A DNA stretch of 64,000 nucleotides from contig OZ038460.1 in the NCBI GenBank assembly GCA_964036195.1, forward strand, positions 6,885,504 through 6,949,503, written 5' to 3'. The first letter of the stretch is position 1, and the number at the start of each line of letters is the position of its first letter. A program made the position numbers and the translations under genes. The notes under the pieces were generated by a model, which saw only the letters and a program-made list of their open reading frames with translations, had not been told where the DNA came from and did not search any database. Source of the stretch: Sphaerolaimus hirsutus (Eukaryota > Nematoda > Chromadorea > Monhysterida > Sphaerolaimidae). This document shows, piece by piece, positions 27,701-38,301 of the stretch.

Positions 27701-28300
27701 TGCACATATTGACATAAATACATGTGAACTCAGTTTGTGTCTAAAATGTGTTATGTTCTAAAACTTATTTTAATAATGAAATTGATTCAAGTCAGATTGT
27801 TTTTGTAGTTCATCTCTGACGAATTTTTGAGAATAGACTAAACAAATGTTATGTCAATTATATTTTCCAAAAGAATCCTGAAAACCGGCGGCTAATTCCT
27901 AGTATAAAAAATAACAAAAAATGAAGGGTGCCAGTGACTTAATTCAGGTATTTGCTATCACTACAGCATGGGTAACGGGGCTGAAATGTGTGCTACAACT
28001 GCTTATCGGGCGGGCATAAAAACGAAAACAATGAATAAATATTTCTAGCCAAATGTCTCGCTGAAGCCTGTGAATGGTGGCCGCTGCGCTCAATGTAATT
28101 AGTGCAAAACTGAAGTTCCTGGATTGATTTCTCGTCAGATTTAAATATATTTTGACTTTTAACTCTTCAATAAGCACTGTGGGCGATATGTTAACAGCAA
28201 AAAACACGGCTACCTATTCTACAGTTCGAAAACGATGTTCAATACATCAATTGAGACATAAAACGTTTTAAAAAAGGTGACGTCTGTCGGTGCCGCTCCT
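24758..28300. other. Downstream and intergenic DNA after TIMM44
   Basis: A possible TIMM44 poly(A) signal AATAAA is at 25223-25228. 25290-25505 has a TTGACA-family end and unique DNA. 25540-25930 mixes GGTGCACAAGT and GGCGCC words with a GATAGATA/poly-C fragment. 26360-26382 is a (TA)n run. 26400-28300 is AT-rich; frames on both strands show no known protein. Confidence 0.45.
26360..26382. repeat. (TA)n microsatellite
   Basis: About eleven uninterrupted TA units. Confidence 0.9.
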
Positions 28301-28399
28301 ACTAATGCAATTACTACCGATTCAACGTGCCGTCCATCGGCTGTCCCAGTTTTGTCTGGCGCTATCAGTATTCGCCTGATTTGAATGTAAAGTCATATA

Positions 28400-29960
28400 C
28401 AACGATTATAGGCATCCGTCTACGCAAAAAGGAGGATTCTATCTTATCAAACGGATCTTATCAAAGCCCAAACTCCTCAAATTTGATGTCTCTCTATTCA
28501 AACGAAAACGGTAGGGGGGCTTCGCGAATGCCGGCGCGCATAAGCCGGGTCGGCCGTTTTTATTTACGATCCGATCCCTCCGGCCGCTACAACGCTGCGG
28601 TAGCGTCGTGTAAAATGCCACTGGCATTTTATCTTCGGCCCGAAAGTTTATGCTGCTGGACCGATTGGAGGCGCTAAACTGTTTTTCTCGCGCGCGCAGA
28701 TAGTGGGGGGCTCCGGGGCCAGTTCTAGATGTTGTCAAGTGACTGGATGAGCGCCAGAAAAAGTGTTGTCAATTGCGCTTCTGGTGTCAAAGAACACTTC
28801 AAATAGCAGTAAATGGATATACCTAGAATGATTTTACACATCGGCACCTATAACAAAGCGAATAAATTTACATTACATTTACAACTAAATAATCAATATA
28901 GGCTTCATATAGTGTGAACATAAACTGAACTCATGTTCTGGCAATAATTAAAATGTCATCTTCCCTAAATCTTCACAGCCGCTAATAAATTTTCCACAAA
29001 AAACCCGGCCTGTAGTCAGTGACTTCCCCGTCACTCAACCAATAACTTGCCAGCCGGCCGCATTTGAAATAGTCCCCTGGATTCTAGCGGCGGCGCGGGC
29101 ACGCGCCCGGCCCCACCTATCCTCCCCCTGTGTAAAATGCCGCGCCGTCGCCACCCAGTAGTTTAGTTAGTAAGCGTAAACTTGGACTTTTAACTTGGAA
29201 AATACTAAATATGCGGCGCGGCGGCCGGCCGCCGCTGCGCGCTGCGAGCAAATAACCTGCCGTCGCGGCGCCGGAATGTGGGGTGGCCCTCTTTGGGTGA
29301 AGCACAAAGGCACTTTTTTCCCATGGATAGCGAAGGGGGCAAAATCACACCCTAATTCGTCACATAGTTGCTGTGAGCTATACATTGGTGTGCTCTGCGC
29401 GTTGCACTGTCTCAGGTTGCAGTGCAATGCAGCTACTGAAGCTGCCGCGTCGACATTCCTGAGCATGCTGCGGAGTGCAGAGCGGCCAGATCAACCACCG
29501 TGCAACGGCCAAATGCCGTTGATAGGCGTCGCGGCGGCGGCGGCCCGGCCTCAGTTTGCAACCAGTCAATAATAAGCCAGTGGCTCTGAGCGCACATCCT
29601 ACACAATGTTCCGTGCGTCGTCGGGTCCTTGGCTGGTTATACGGAAGTTTCTACGTACGCGCGAGTAGCGTATCAAACGTACTGCACCTGCGCGCTACTT
29701 TGCGCCGCGCGGCACAAACTCGCAGGTAAACGGGCGGGCTGTCTGGATGCGTTTTGGGGATGCGCGCGGCGGCGGCGAGATGGCCGACGCCCGCATTGTA
29801 TACTTTAGTGTCGCGCGGCGGCGGCGGCACGATTTTCTTTGTGTCTTCTCTAATGGGATGACGGGGCCGCGGCGGATGTCTCCCGGGGCTCGCATTCCCA
29901 CACCGGGTGCCCGTCTGTCGCCCCCGGTGCGGGCCCGCCCTGCTTGAACACCTTGGGTGC
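28400..29960. promoter_or_regulatory. CpG-rich island without an identified gene
   Basis: 28500-28700 and especially 29090-29950 are rich in CG and GGC runs (for example GCGGCGCGGCGGCCGGCCG near 29213), unlike the AT-rich flanks. Long frames exist on both strands, as expected from high GC, and none matches a family I know. It may be a promoter or first-exon region of a transcript whose other exons I did not find. Weak call. Confidence 0.3.
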
Positions 29961-31222
29961 CACCGTGTTTGAGTGGCCGATTTGGGTGATCGTCACGGAT
30001 TACTGTTTTGATCTGGGTGCTTTCTAAATACAAACAGATCTAAAGCTGAAGCCTTTCAATTACGAGGTCGCGTTGTTGTGTTTTTTTTGGGAAAACACTG
30101 AACCTTCTGACTAAAAAACGCTATTCCACAGAGCCATTGTTCTTGGTACCAATTAATGCGGATGAAAATTTCAGATCCAATTTTCAAATACCCTGTTTAT
30201 TTACAAATTAAACAAAGTTTCAAGTTCCCTGTCAGGTGACTGAACTGTACTGACAAGCACATGGTGCCAAATGCCTTGTAAAAAGTTTATTGCAGATTAA
30301 ATCGTCACTTCACAGAGAATTTCAAAATTTATCTAAAAATTAATCACTTTGTCGTTGCCTGACGTTCTCCGATGAACCCCCCCCCCCAAAGACATGTCTG
30401 CATGCCTAACTGTATAGAAAGGAAATCGTCGGGCACAGAAATCGACAAAATCTGCAACTGCGCGCCGCAGGGCCATGTGCCGCGGCGCGGCGGACCTTTC
30501 CATTTTTCCAAGCGGCAAAAACTGCTCAAATGGCCATGGGATAATTGGTGACTGGCTGTTATCGCGGATTTTGAGCGTGTGCCGTTTTTATGAAGGACCA
30601 TTTTGAAAGTTGCACTTTACAGTTGTGGCTGATGGTCGACTGCCTCGATATCTTGATTGAATAATTCAAGGACATAATGTTGTATTTTTTGGCGGCCTGA
30701 GTAAAATCGAGTCTGTGCAGTTCGCAGTAGAATGACTTAAGTTTGTGAAACACTGATCAGAGACACTTCAGATCTTGACAAATGTGGACTACAACCTAAT
30801 TGCTAGTGATGGAAAAGGCACCGGGGGGAAGTATGCCACCTCACCACACCAGCACCGGTTATATTTTGAAAAGCATGGCACCGGCGTCAGAACGGCACCT
30901 CTGAAAATTGCGAGGGCACCGTACCAGAGTTGTTGGTGCTTTTCGGTGCCTTTGAGCCTCGGTGCACCGGTGCCTTTCCATCACTACCAATTGCAGCTGC
31001 TCGAATAATTTGTAGTTTCTGACGCTTAACTGGGGGGCATCAATAAATAAATTTGGAGGCAGTCGTTTCGTTGTTCCTTCAAAATCAATCTTGTTCAATG
31101 TTTTGCGTTTTACAATTTATGAATTTTGTGGGAACATATTTACAGATTAAACACGTGTTGTCAAACATCGACTATCGACTAGTGAGAAATTTAATTATAG
31201 TTCGGCCACGTTGCACTACATT
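29961..31222. other. Intergenic DNA with one short MITE
   Basis: No gene is supported. Apart from the 30804-30986 element, this is unique-looking sequence with a short poly-C run at 30379. Confidence 0.4.
30804..30986. mobile_element. TAGTGATG element with GGCACCGG words
   Basis: It starts TAGTGATGGAAAAGGCACCG and ends GGTGCCTTTCCATCACTA. The flanks CTAATTGC and CCAATTGC match at 7 of 8. The ends equal those of the GGCGCC elements, but the repeated word is GGCACCGG/GGTGCC. Confidence 0.82.
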
Positions 31223-32369
31223 TAGCACTGCAAAAATATCTGGGAGATTTATATTTAAAAAATCTCAGAAAATATAAGATTTGCAGATATTTATTTTTTT
31301 CACGATTTCCTAGAGAGATTTATATTTTCGTTTTGAGAGATTTTCTGAGATTTTTTAAAATATTAGAAAATCTCTCAAATTCGGATATTCATATTTACCG
31401 TATATCCTCGAATAAGACCCCCCCTTGAATAACTCCCCACCCTTGAATAACTCCCCCCTCAAAAGCACTGACGAAAAAATAACTCCCCCCCTTGAATAAC
31501 TCCCCACCCTTGAATAACTCCCCCTCTCTGATGAGTGGAGAAGATACTGCAACAAGTGAAAAAAACGAAATGCAAATGCAGTGTAGTGTGTGAGACAAAA
31601 AATACAAAAGAATGTTAGCCTACAGCAGCGAAAGCAGATACACAGTGCGTATTTTACGCAGTGTATACACACATACCTACCTGCAAGTTTTCCTAAAAGT
31701 TATGAGGTAAAAATAACTCCCCCCCCCTTGAATAACTCCCCACCCTTGAATAACTCCCAGCTTTTTTTGTTTGTTAATTTGTTTGTTTATTATTATAAAC
31801 GCAGCTTTTTTCCAGCTTTTTTTGAGAGAGATTTAATTACCGTATTTCCTCGAAATACCCCCCCCCCCTCGAAATACCCCCCCCTCGTTTGACCCCCCCC
31901 CCCCTCTCGAGACCACTATGAAACAATCACCCCCCCCTCGAAATACCTCCCCCCAGATTGAGTGTAAAGAGAACGTACATGACAAATACTGCAGTTTGTG
32001 TTCTGCGTAGTGCAGAAAACACGTTAAAACAATGTCGGAATCACGTTAGAACAGTGTTTATACCATCTACGTACTAATATTAGTGTACATGACCTTATAA
32101 ATGGCGGTTTTTGTCGTATTTTTCGACGTCTGCGTACGTTTCAGACGACCATTTCGTACTGGGATTTAAAAAAATCTCTTGTGAAATAATAACCCCCCCC
32201 CCCTCGAAATACCCCCCCCCCCTCGTTTAACCCCCCCTCTCGGGACCACTATGAAACAATCACCCCCCGGGGGGTATTTCGAGGAAATACGGTATATATT
32301 TTTCATGAGAGATTTTCTGAGATAATATTTAATTATATTTTCGAAAAATTGATGATTTTTTCAATGCTA
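31223..32369. mobile_element. hAT-type element, TSD ACTACATT, with TA-flanked elements inside
   Basis: Ends TAGCACTGCAAAAATATC...GATTTTTTCAATGCTA are flanked by perfect duplications ACTACATT (31215-31222 and 32370-32377). The subterminal word is GAGAGATTTATATTTT/CTGAGATTTT. A CCGTATATCC element (from 31398) and the 31840-32292 element lie inside. A decayed relative is at about 60360-60665. Confidence 0.82.
31840..32292. mobile_element. TA-flanked CCGTATTTCC element with poly-C arms
   Basis: Ends CCGTATTTCCTCGAAATACC...GGTATTTCGAGGAAATACGG, each next to TA. Arms repeat CCCCCCTCGAAATACC. The unique middle (TGCAGTTTGTGTTCTGCGTA onward) recurs, inverted, in 54943-55393 and in part at 50554-50988. 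Confidence 0.82.
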
Positions 32370-32664
32370 ACTACATTGAGTCAAGTAGCGTAAAGTTTCA
32401 GACGCAATAAATCTGGATACTCAAAAACGTGTTTGGTCACATTTATTTCGACTGCGGTGCGAATCGATTATTTACTGTTGATTTATTTTTTACAATAAAA
32501 TAGCAGTTACCTAACTCGGCACGGCGGTGAAAGTTATCAATAACAATAACAGTCGTCAGGGTGCAAGTGTTAAAATCGGGCGTAAATAGCTTTTTTAGTT
32601 TTACATATTTAGTTAGGTAAATATACGTCTGTATTTATATTTACCTATTTATAACAGTTTTACT

Positions 32665-32670
32665 TTTATT
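32665..32670 (-). terminator. Candidate poly(A) signal of the thioredoxin-like gene
   Basis: AATAAA on the minus strand, about 140 bases past the stop codon at 32812. Confidence 0.5.
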
Positions 32671-32811
32671 TACAAAAAGGCCAATAGAATATTGTGAGCA
32701 AAATTAATAGGTAGAACTGGCAAAGTTGGGCGTTATTTTGGGATAAATAAATAATAAAATTCTTACAAAAAAATATACAGAAAAGATTTTGACTGAACAC
32801 AGCCTAAAATA

Positions 32812-35800
32812 TCAAGCCTTCTTTTGTTTAGCAGATGTATAAACTCTATAGAAAAACATGATAACAATCAGTGACACGCCAGCCGCCAGCCCAGTGAACA
32901 ACACTGGTCTCTCTGTCTGAAATCATAAGATAAAATCCTGGAAACGGTCGCCATCAAGAAATCAACGAAACAATTTGTTCACTCACCATGGTCTCTACAA
33001 AGTCCTCCTTGAATTCCTCCACCATTTCCTCGCTGAATTGGGGGTAAAGTGGTTTAAGTAAATAAATAGTTGGTCTGTTTCGGAGTTATGGGATTATCCT
33101 TTCCCTGCTTTGGGTTAAATATTGAACGAATGAAGATTAAATTTATTCGCATGTCCCGGAATTGATGTTTTCATTTTGGACCAAAGTTTTGGCCAGGTTT
33201 ATTGCCTATAACTGGCAACAAAATTCGCCCAGCAGTTTTCATCGAAGATGTAAAACACCGCATTCACGCGTCCGTTTTTTTGCTTCCCAACACAGAGAAT
33301 TCACTGACCAGTAATTAAATACCTAATGTCGATACGATAAAAAAATACATGCCCCAGCCCTCAACAGACAAAACTACAAAATCCACCAACTCACAGGTCA
33401 GTGGGCGCGGGCGGCACCTTCTGTCCGCGCTGTTCCCTGTACCTGTGCAGCGCGAACGCGACCAGCTGGTTCACGTCGGACACCGAGCCGGGGTAGCGGT
33501 GCATGCGCCCGTCGCGGAAACTGCAATGGCAGACAAATGCCCGATTTACAGTGATGTCCTAGTAAATTGGCGCTATCGGCCCATTTCTTTTGATGCATGT
33601 GTTGTTGAAGACACCCGCCTGCCTCGTAAAACTCGATCATGTAAGCCAAACGAAAACTGAATGTCATGTAGAAAGCAATAAAAATAATTCCCTCAAATTA
33701 AAAATAATAAAAACCGATCAAGAATGATTCTCGCTGACGTACAAATTACAAAACAACACGCTTCACCCATTTAGGTAGTCCATTCCCCAAAGCCGGCCGC
33801 AACTCACAGCAAGACCATGGGGCACTGGTCATCATCATCGTCCATGCCGAACCTGTCAGCAACGTCATCATTGTCGTCCACGTTCACCTTGCCCACGTTG
33901 TTCAAGCCGCGCAGTTTGTGCGCCGCCAGTTCCCAGCGAGCTTCCAACTTTGAACACGAGGGGTCGGATTCGGAGTAGCTGTTTGAAGGGTGCGGGTGTT
34001 TGGCTGGAGGATCTTGTGTATTTTTTTTATGGTGGTTGATATGTGAACGCATTTCACCGCTAAAAGTGTTGGTGATAAATACAAATGCCGAGCTGATACC
34101 ACGTGAATTTGTGATGCATTTGCATTTGCGTGAAGTTGTACTTGTAGCGAAATGCGAGACCATTGGACGAAAGAAAGCATTGGAGCATCCGTAATCCAAT
34201 GAAAATCAAATCGTTTTTACTTTATACTCCAATAACCTTGCAGGCGAGGTGCACGCTGGAACCGTGCCAACGATATTTAATGCAGGCTATTTTCAAAAAA
34301 ATTTGCGGAAATCGTATGCTTCAATTATTATTGGCACGCTTCCAACGTGAGACATAAATAACTGCGCGTGCAGTGTCATTTCACTGGTGTAGATATTTAA
34401 AAGTGATTTAACCACAGCAAATGAACCTACAACATGACGAGCCAATCGAGGTCTCTCTCATCGGGGTCGGATGCCTGGGTGACATCCTCAAACGTTTCGT
34501 CATCCAGAACAACAGTGGCCACTTCATCGTGGGCACGCAGCCAGCGGAGAATTTCTTCCGCACTGTCGAATTCACCTGCATATTTTAGTGTAAATAGGTA
34601 GTTGTTTAGTTTGTATATAAATATGTTTAGTTCATCAGGCACTGTGTGACACAGAGTGATGTGTGTCTGGAATTTTTTCGATGAAAACGTTTTCGAATTT
34701 TCATATTTTCTTTGAGTTTTCGAATTTTTATTCCATGGGAGAAAAACACTTAAAAAGTCAATTTTTACAACAAAAAATCCGCCCTTTTCAAAATCTGCCA
34801 TTGTCGCCAGCGGTCAATTTAAAAAGGCATTTTTCCACCACCAAAGTAAACCGAATATTCACCAACCATCATACAAAACTGGATTATCCCTCCTATAATA
34901 TACAATTGCAGGGAACTGCTCCACGCCGGCCTGGTGCCACTCTCAAACACTGTAAAATAATACCCTGTGAAATGTTAAATGTCATGCAAAGTGTCAAAAG
35001 TCATGTAAAATGGCCTGGAAAATGGCAAACTACCGTTTGCCATTTACCAGGGCATTTTACATGACTTTTGACACCTTCCAGGACATTTTCTTTTTCACAT
35101 GTCACTTCACAATGTCCGGGAGTGCCCCCTGTTCTGCAGCGTCCTTGTCGTCAGTCTTGACAACCTCGATCAGTCCCTCCTCTTCTAGATCGTCGTCTAT
35201 CTGCTCCATTACGCGCAGGGCAGGGGGGCATGTAGGGCACCGGTGCACTGAACGGTCGACTGGGGGGGGGGGGTTGGTGGTGTGATTGTTTGTCCTGTTG
35301 TTTAAGAGAGTTTGCGAGGGTGGTTGAAAGTTTATAATGAAAGAATGGATCCAAATTAGCTCTCAAAATTTAGCTCCAAATTTAACTTTTTCAACTGGTT
35401 TCAGTTAACTGTCAATTTTTTTTAATTTAAAAGCGAGGAGATAAACTGAAGGAGCTGGTCAAGGAAAATATTTATCCATGTGTATCAAAATTCCAGGCAT
35501 AATTCCACACTCCGCGAAGTGAAGTATTTTACAAGTAAATAGCTTGAAATTCCCGAATACCAAAGCCGCCGTGCAAAAATTTTCCAAAATACCACCGCTT
35601 TTTCATGTCAAGTAATTAAAAACATTTCACATTGGCGATAAGGATTTGGATCCGAAACTTTGTTAAAAACAGGCACTTAACAGGCTTGGAAGGCCTCATA
35701 ATAGGCAAACTAACAGAAAAACACGACCACAAAGCGTTCATCATCATCCACTATATCATCAATCTGCGAATCGCTAGCAAATTCAATTGTTTCTTCCGTC

Positions 35801-35946
35801 TCCTCAACAGAATAATTGTCATTGCCATTATCTTCAATGGTTTTTGGCGCTTTTTTGCCATTCTGCCGCTTGCATTCACTGATTTGAATCGTTGTATAGA
35901 TTTGGCAAAGGAATAATAGGTAAAGTGACATTGACCGCAGCTCCAT
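32812..35946 (-). CDS. ER type I membrane protein with two thioredoxin-like modules
   Basis: Eight exons: 35946-35715, 35259-35111, 34930-34867, 34575-34431, 33978-33808, 33520-33395, 33032-32987 and 32916-32812. Phases all agree; 1038 nt gives 345 residues. Order: signal peptide (MELRSMSLYLLFLCQIYTTI), acidic linker, module 1 starting ERFVVVFFF with a CPTC motif and continuing GLIEVVKTDD, then FPAIVYYRRDNPVLYDGEF; module 2 with DDETFEDVTQ, LVMFYSESDPSCSKLEARW, GKVNVDDNDDVADRFGMDD and CPMVLLFRDGRMHRYPGSV; an acidic stalk; one membrane segment (VLFTGLAAGVSLIVIMFFY); and a cytosolic end KQKKA that fits the K-x-K-x-x ER retrieval signal. The fold and sequence match PDI-type thioredoxin domains. 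Only module 1 keeps CxxC; module 2 has a single Cys, so it is probably a binding module. Intron 2 is a hairpin element. The exact orthologue is not known to me. Confidence 0.85.
34931..35110 (-). repeat. Hairpin (introner-like) intron 2 of the thioredoxin-like gene
   Basis: This whole 180-bp intron is dominated by a palindrome. About 34973-35026 holds GTCATGCAAAGTGTCAAAAG and TCATGTAAAATGGCCTGG; about 35032-35098 is the near-complement, with AGGGCATTTTACATGACTTT. On the minus strand the intron starts GTGAAGTGAC and ends GGCACCAG. The words are those of the hairpins at 61724-61885 and 43306-43472. Confidence 0.75.
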
Positions 35947-36075
35947 CCTTATAAATAGTTATTGTCACCAAAATATAATTTTGAAAATTCGCTTAAGAGC
36001 GGTCGTATTTGAAATTTCCCCGCGCCGTCTGCTGTACTGTTTCAAGTAGCTATTGATTTTCTTTTAGTTCAGAAG
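35947..36075. promoter_or_regulatory. Immediate 5' flank of the thioredoxin-like gene
   Basis: This short unique stretch separates the start codon at 35946 from the large 36076-37126 element, so the proximal promoter must lie here or in the element. No defined motif was seen. Confidence 0.25.
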
Positions 36076-37126
36076 CAGGGTTGGTTTTATAAAAATTCAT
36101 TTTAGTAAAATTATATAAAAATTTTATAAAAATTTTATTTTATTTTTATTTTATTCTTGTTTCATTTTATTTTATTTTATTCCCAAAAGTCATTAATAAA
36201 ATAAAATGACACATTTTACAAAAATTTTACAAAAATTGTACAAAAATTTTACAAAAATTCAGAAACATGCATGCAAGGCCAGAAAAATGTTATAATTAGA
36301 CCTTCACATGAAAAACCTGTGACAAATTTTTCCCTTACTTTTCAAAAGTTGCATGCAGTATGTATTGTTAGCTAGCTGCAAGTGTAAAGTTACAATTATT
36401 GATAAGAACGGTTAGCATTTTCAGTAGAAGGACTACTGGAGTGTGCTGGGCACATTTGTAAAATGTCATGCAGTGTCAATTGTCATGACAAATGTAAAGT
36501 AAAGTATCAATTGTCATGCAAAATGTCAAGTGTCATGTAAAATTTCAAGCAAAGTGGCGATTGTCATGACAAATGTTATGCAAAGTGTAAATTGGGTATC
36601 CAAATCTTGTGTTTTTGTATCCATAGTATGTTTTATATCCAAATCTTATGTTTTTGTATCCAAATGTTCACATAAGATTTGGAGTCAACAACAACATAAT
36701 TTGGATACAAAACATAAGATTTTGAAATAAAACATGAGATTTGAACACAATTTGCTTGACAATTGATACTTTAATTTTTACATGTAACAACAATTTACAC
36801 TTTACTTTACATTTGTCATGACAATTGACACTTTGCATGACATTTTACATGACATTTGACACCTTACAATGATTGGGACTGCCCCCAGATCCATGAATAA
36901 ACAGGTAGAGACTCAAGCAATGAGATAAAAGTTTACAAAAAATATGAATTTTTATACAATTTTACAAAAAAGCGAATTTTTATACAATTTTACAAAAATT
37001 CGAATTTTTATACAATTTTTATTTTTATTCTTAAATTTTCCATTTTATTTTATTTTATTTTATTCTTGAATATTCCATTTTATTTTTATTTTATTTTTAT
37101 TTTTTTCTGAGATTTTGCCAACCCTG
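36076..37126. mobile_element. hAT-type MITE of ATAAAAT words, TSD TTCAGAAG
   Basis: Ends CAGGGTTGGTTTTATAAAAA...GATTTTGCCAACCCTG have perfect duplications TTCAGAAG (36068-36075 and 37127-37134). Arms iterate TTTTATTTTATT and TTTTACAAAAATT. A GTCATGACAAATGTAAAG hairpin fills the middle. Same family as 43503-45397 and 58104-59142, in the opposite orientation. Confidence 0.9.
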
Positions 37127-37134
37127 TTCAGAAG

Positions 37135-38301
37135 TGAAATTATCCAACAGTGGTACTCACTCGGAGCATTTGTTTTACTATAAACAGAATAAACCGACTA
37201 GTGCCAAGTTTCATCTTATTTACTCACTTAACGCTCAAATACAAGCTTCAAAGTTACGTTAGCGGCATTATGTCGCCGGGTACATCGTACCACGGGTCTA
37301 CATCAATAAATTATAATAAATACAAAATGGCCTCATGCACACTTGCTTATGCCGAAATTACGGAAACCGATACACCAGCTTTGAATACAATTGAGTTTAC
37401 CGGTTCAACGAGCCGTCAACTACTGTTGACGGAGATCTTAGATGATTCTGGTGAATTCAAATGTGTTTGAAAGAGATTTATCAGTTTCCGAAGTTTCGGC
37501 CGTAAACTTGTGTTGACGCACATAACATAGCATTGACGTCGAAGCTACAAATTATTCAAGTACCTAAATACATTTACATACGGGGTACTTATATTGTATA
37601 ACGATACGTGTACACACATAACTAGGTAAATATAAATATAAATAATATGGAATATTAAAAAGTGTTCAACGAGACAGCTAAATTTTTTCTACAAGATTTT
37701 ACGTGTGAAATTTGGGTGAGCACTGCCGTCTTGGCAGACTAAGTGCGTGCGTTCATTCATATGTGCACAATCGAATTTGCAAAATAATAACAGTGTTTTC
37801 CTTACCATAATGATGGTAATGATGTTATCTATCGGGATGCTGAGCTCAGAATGGCACATTTAACTACCTAGTTGCCTCTGATAGTTTTAGGTGTAAGGTC
37901 TTTTTGCGCACTTGTGATTTTGCATAGCTGTTTTTACAAGTGTTGGAACTAAGAACTTATAATGCCTATAAACAGAAGCATTGTTATTTAGGTATGTATA
38001 GGCTAACTTGCATATGAATAAGTTTTATGACCTATAGCTGTGATGAAGTGTATTTTTTTATAGGTTTTTTGAAGCGTGAGAAATTATGGCAAGTCGAAGA
38101 CAAATTGTTCACCAGTAAATTGTGAACGACAAACCTGCTCAATTATAGAAATATTACACATGTTTGAAGAAAATCGACGACTACAAGAAAAAAACGCGAA
38201 GAATCGTGATTTTCAAAATAAAAAAAATAATATGGCAATAGAGAAATACTGCAAAAATACAAAGTCTCAGAAATCACATCCAACTGCAGCTCCAAACATA
38301 C
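37135..38301. other. Unassigned DNA between the MITE and the MAM-like gene
   Basis: There are 106- and 93-codon frames on the plus strand (37150-37470 and 38076-38357) with no family features. I do not call them genes. Part of this may be 3' untranslated sequence of the minus-strand MAM-like gene. Confidence 0.35.

Noticed and set aside
37150-37470. 106-codon plus-strand frame
   Set aside because: No family features, no clear splice or promoter context, and AT-rich codons.
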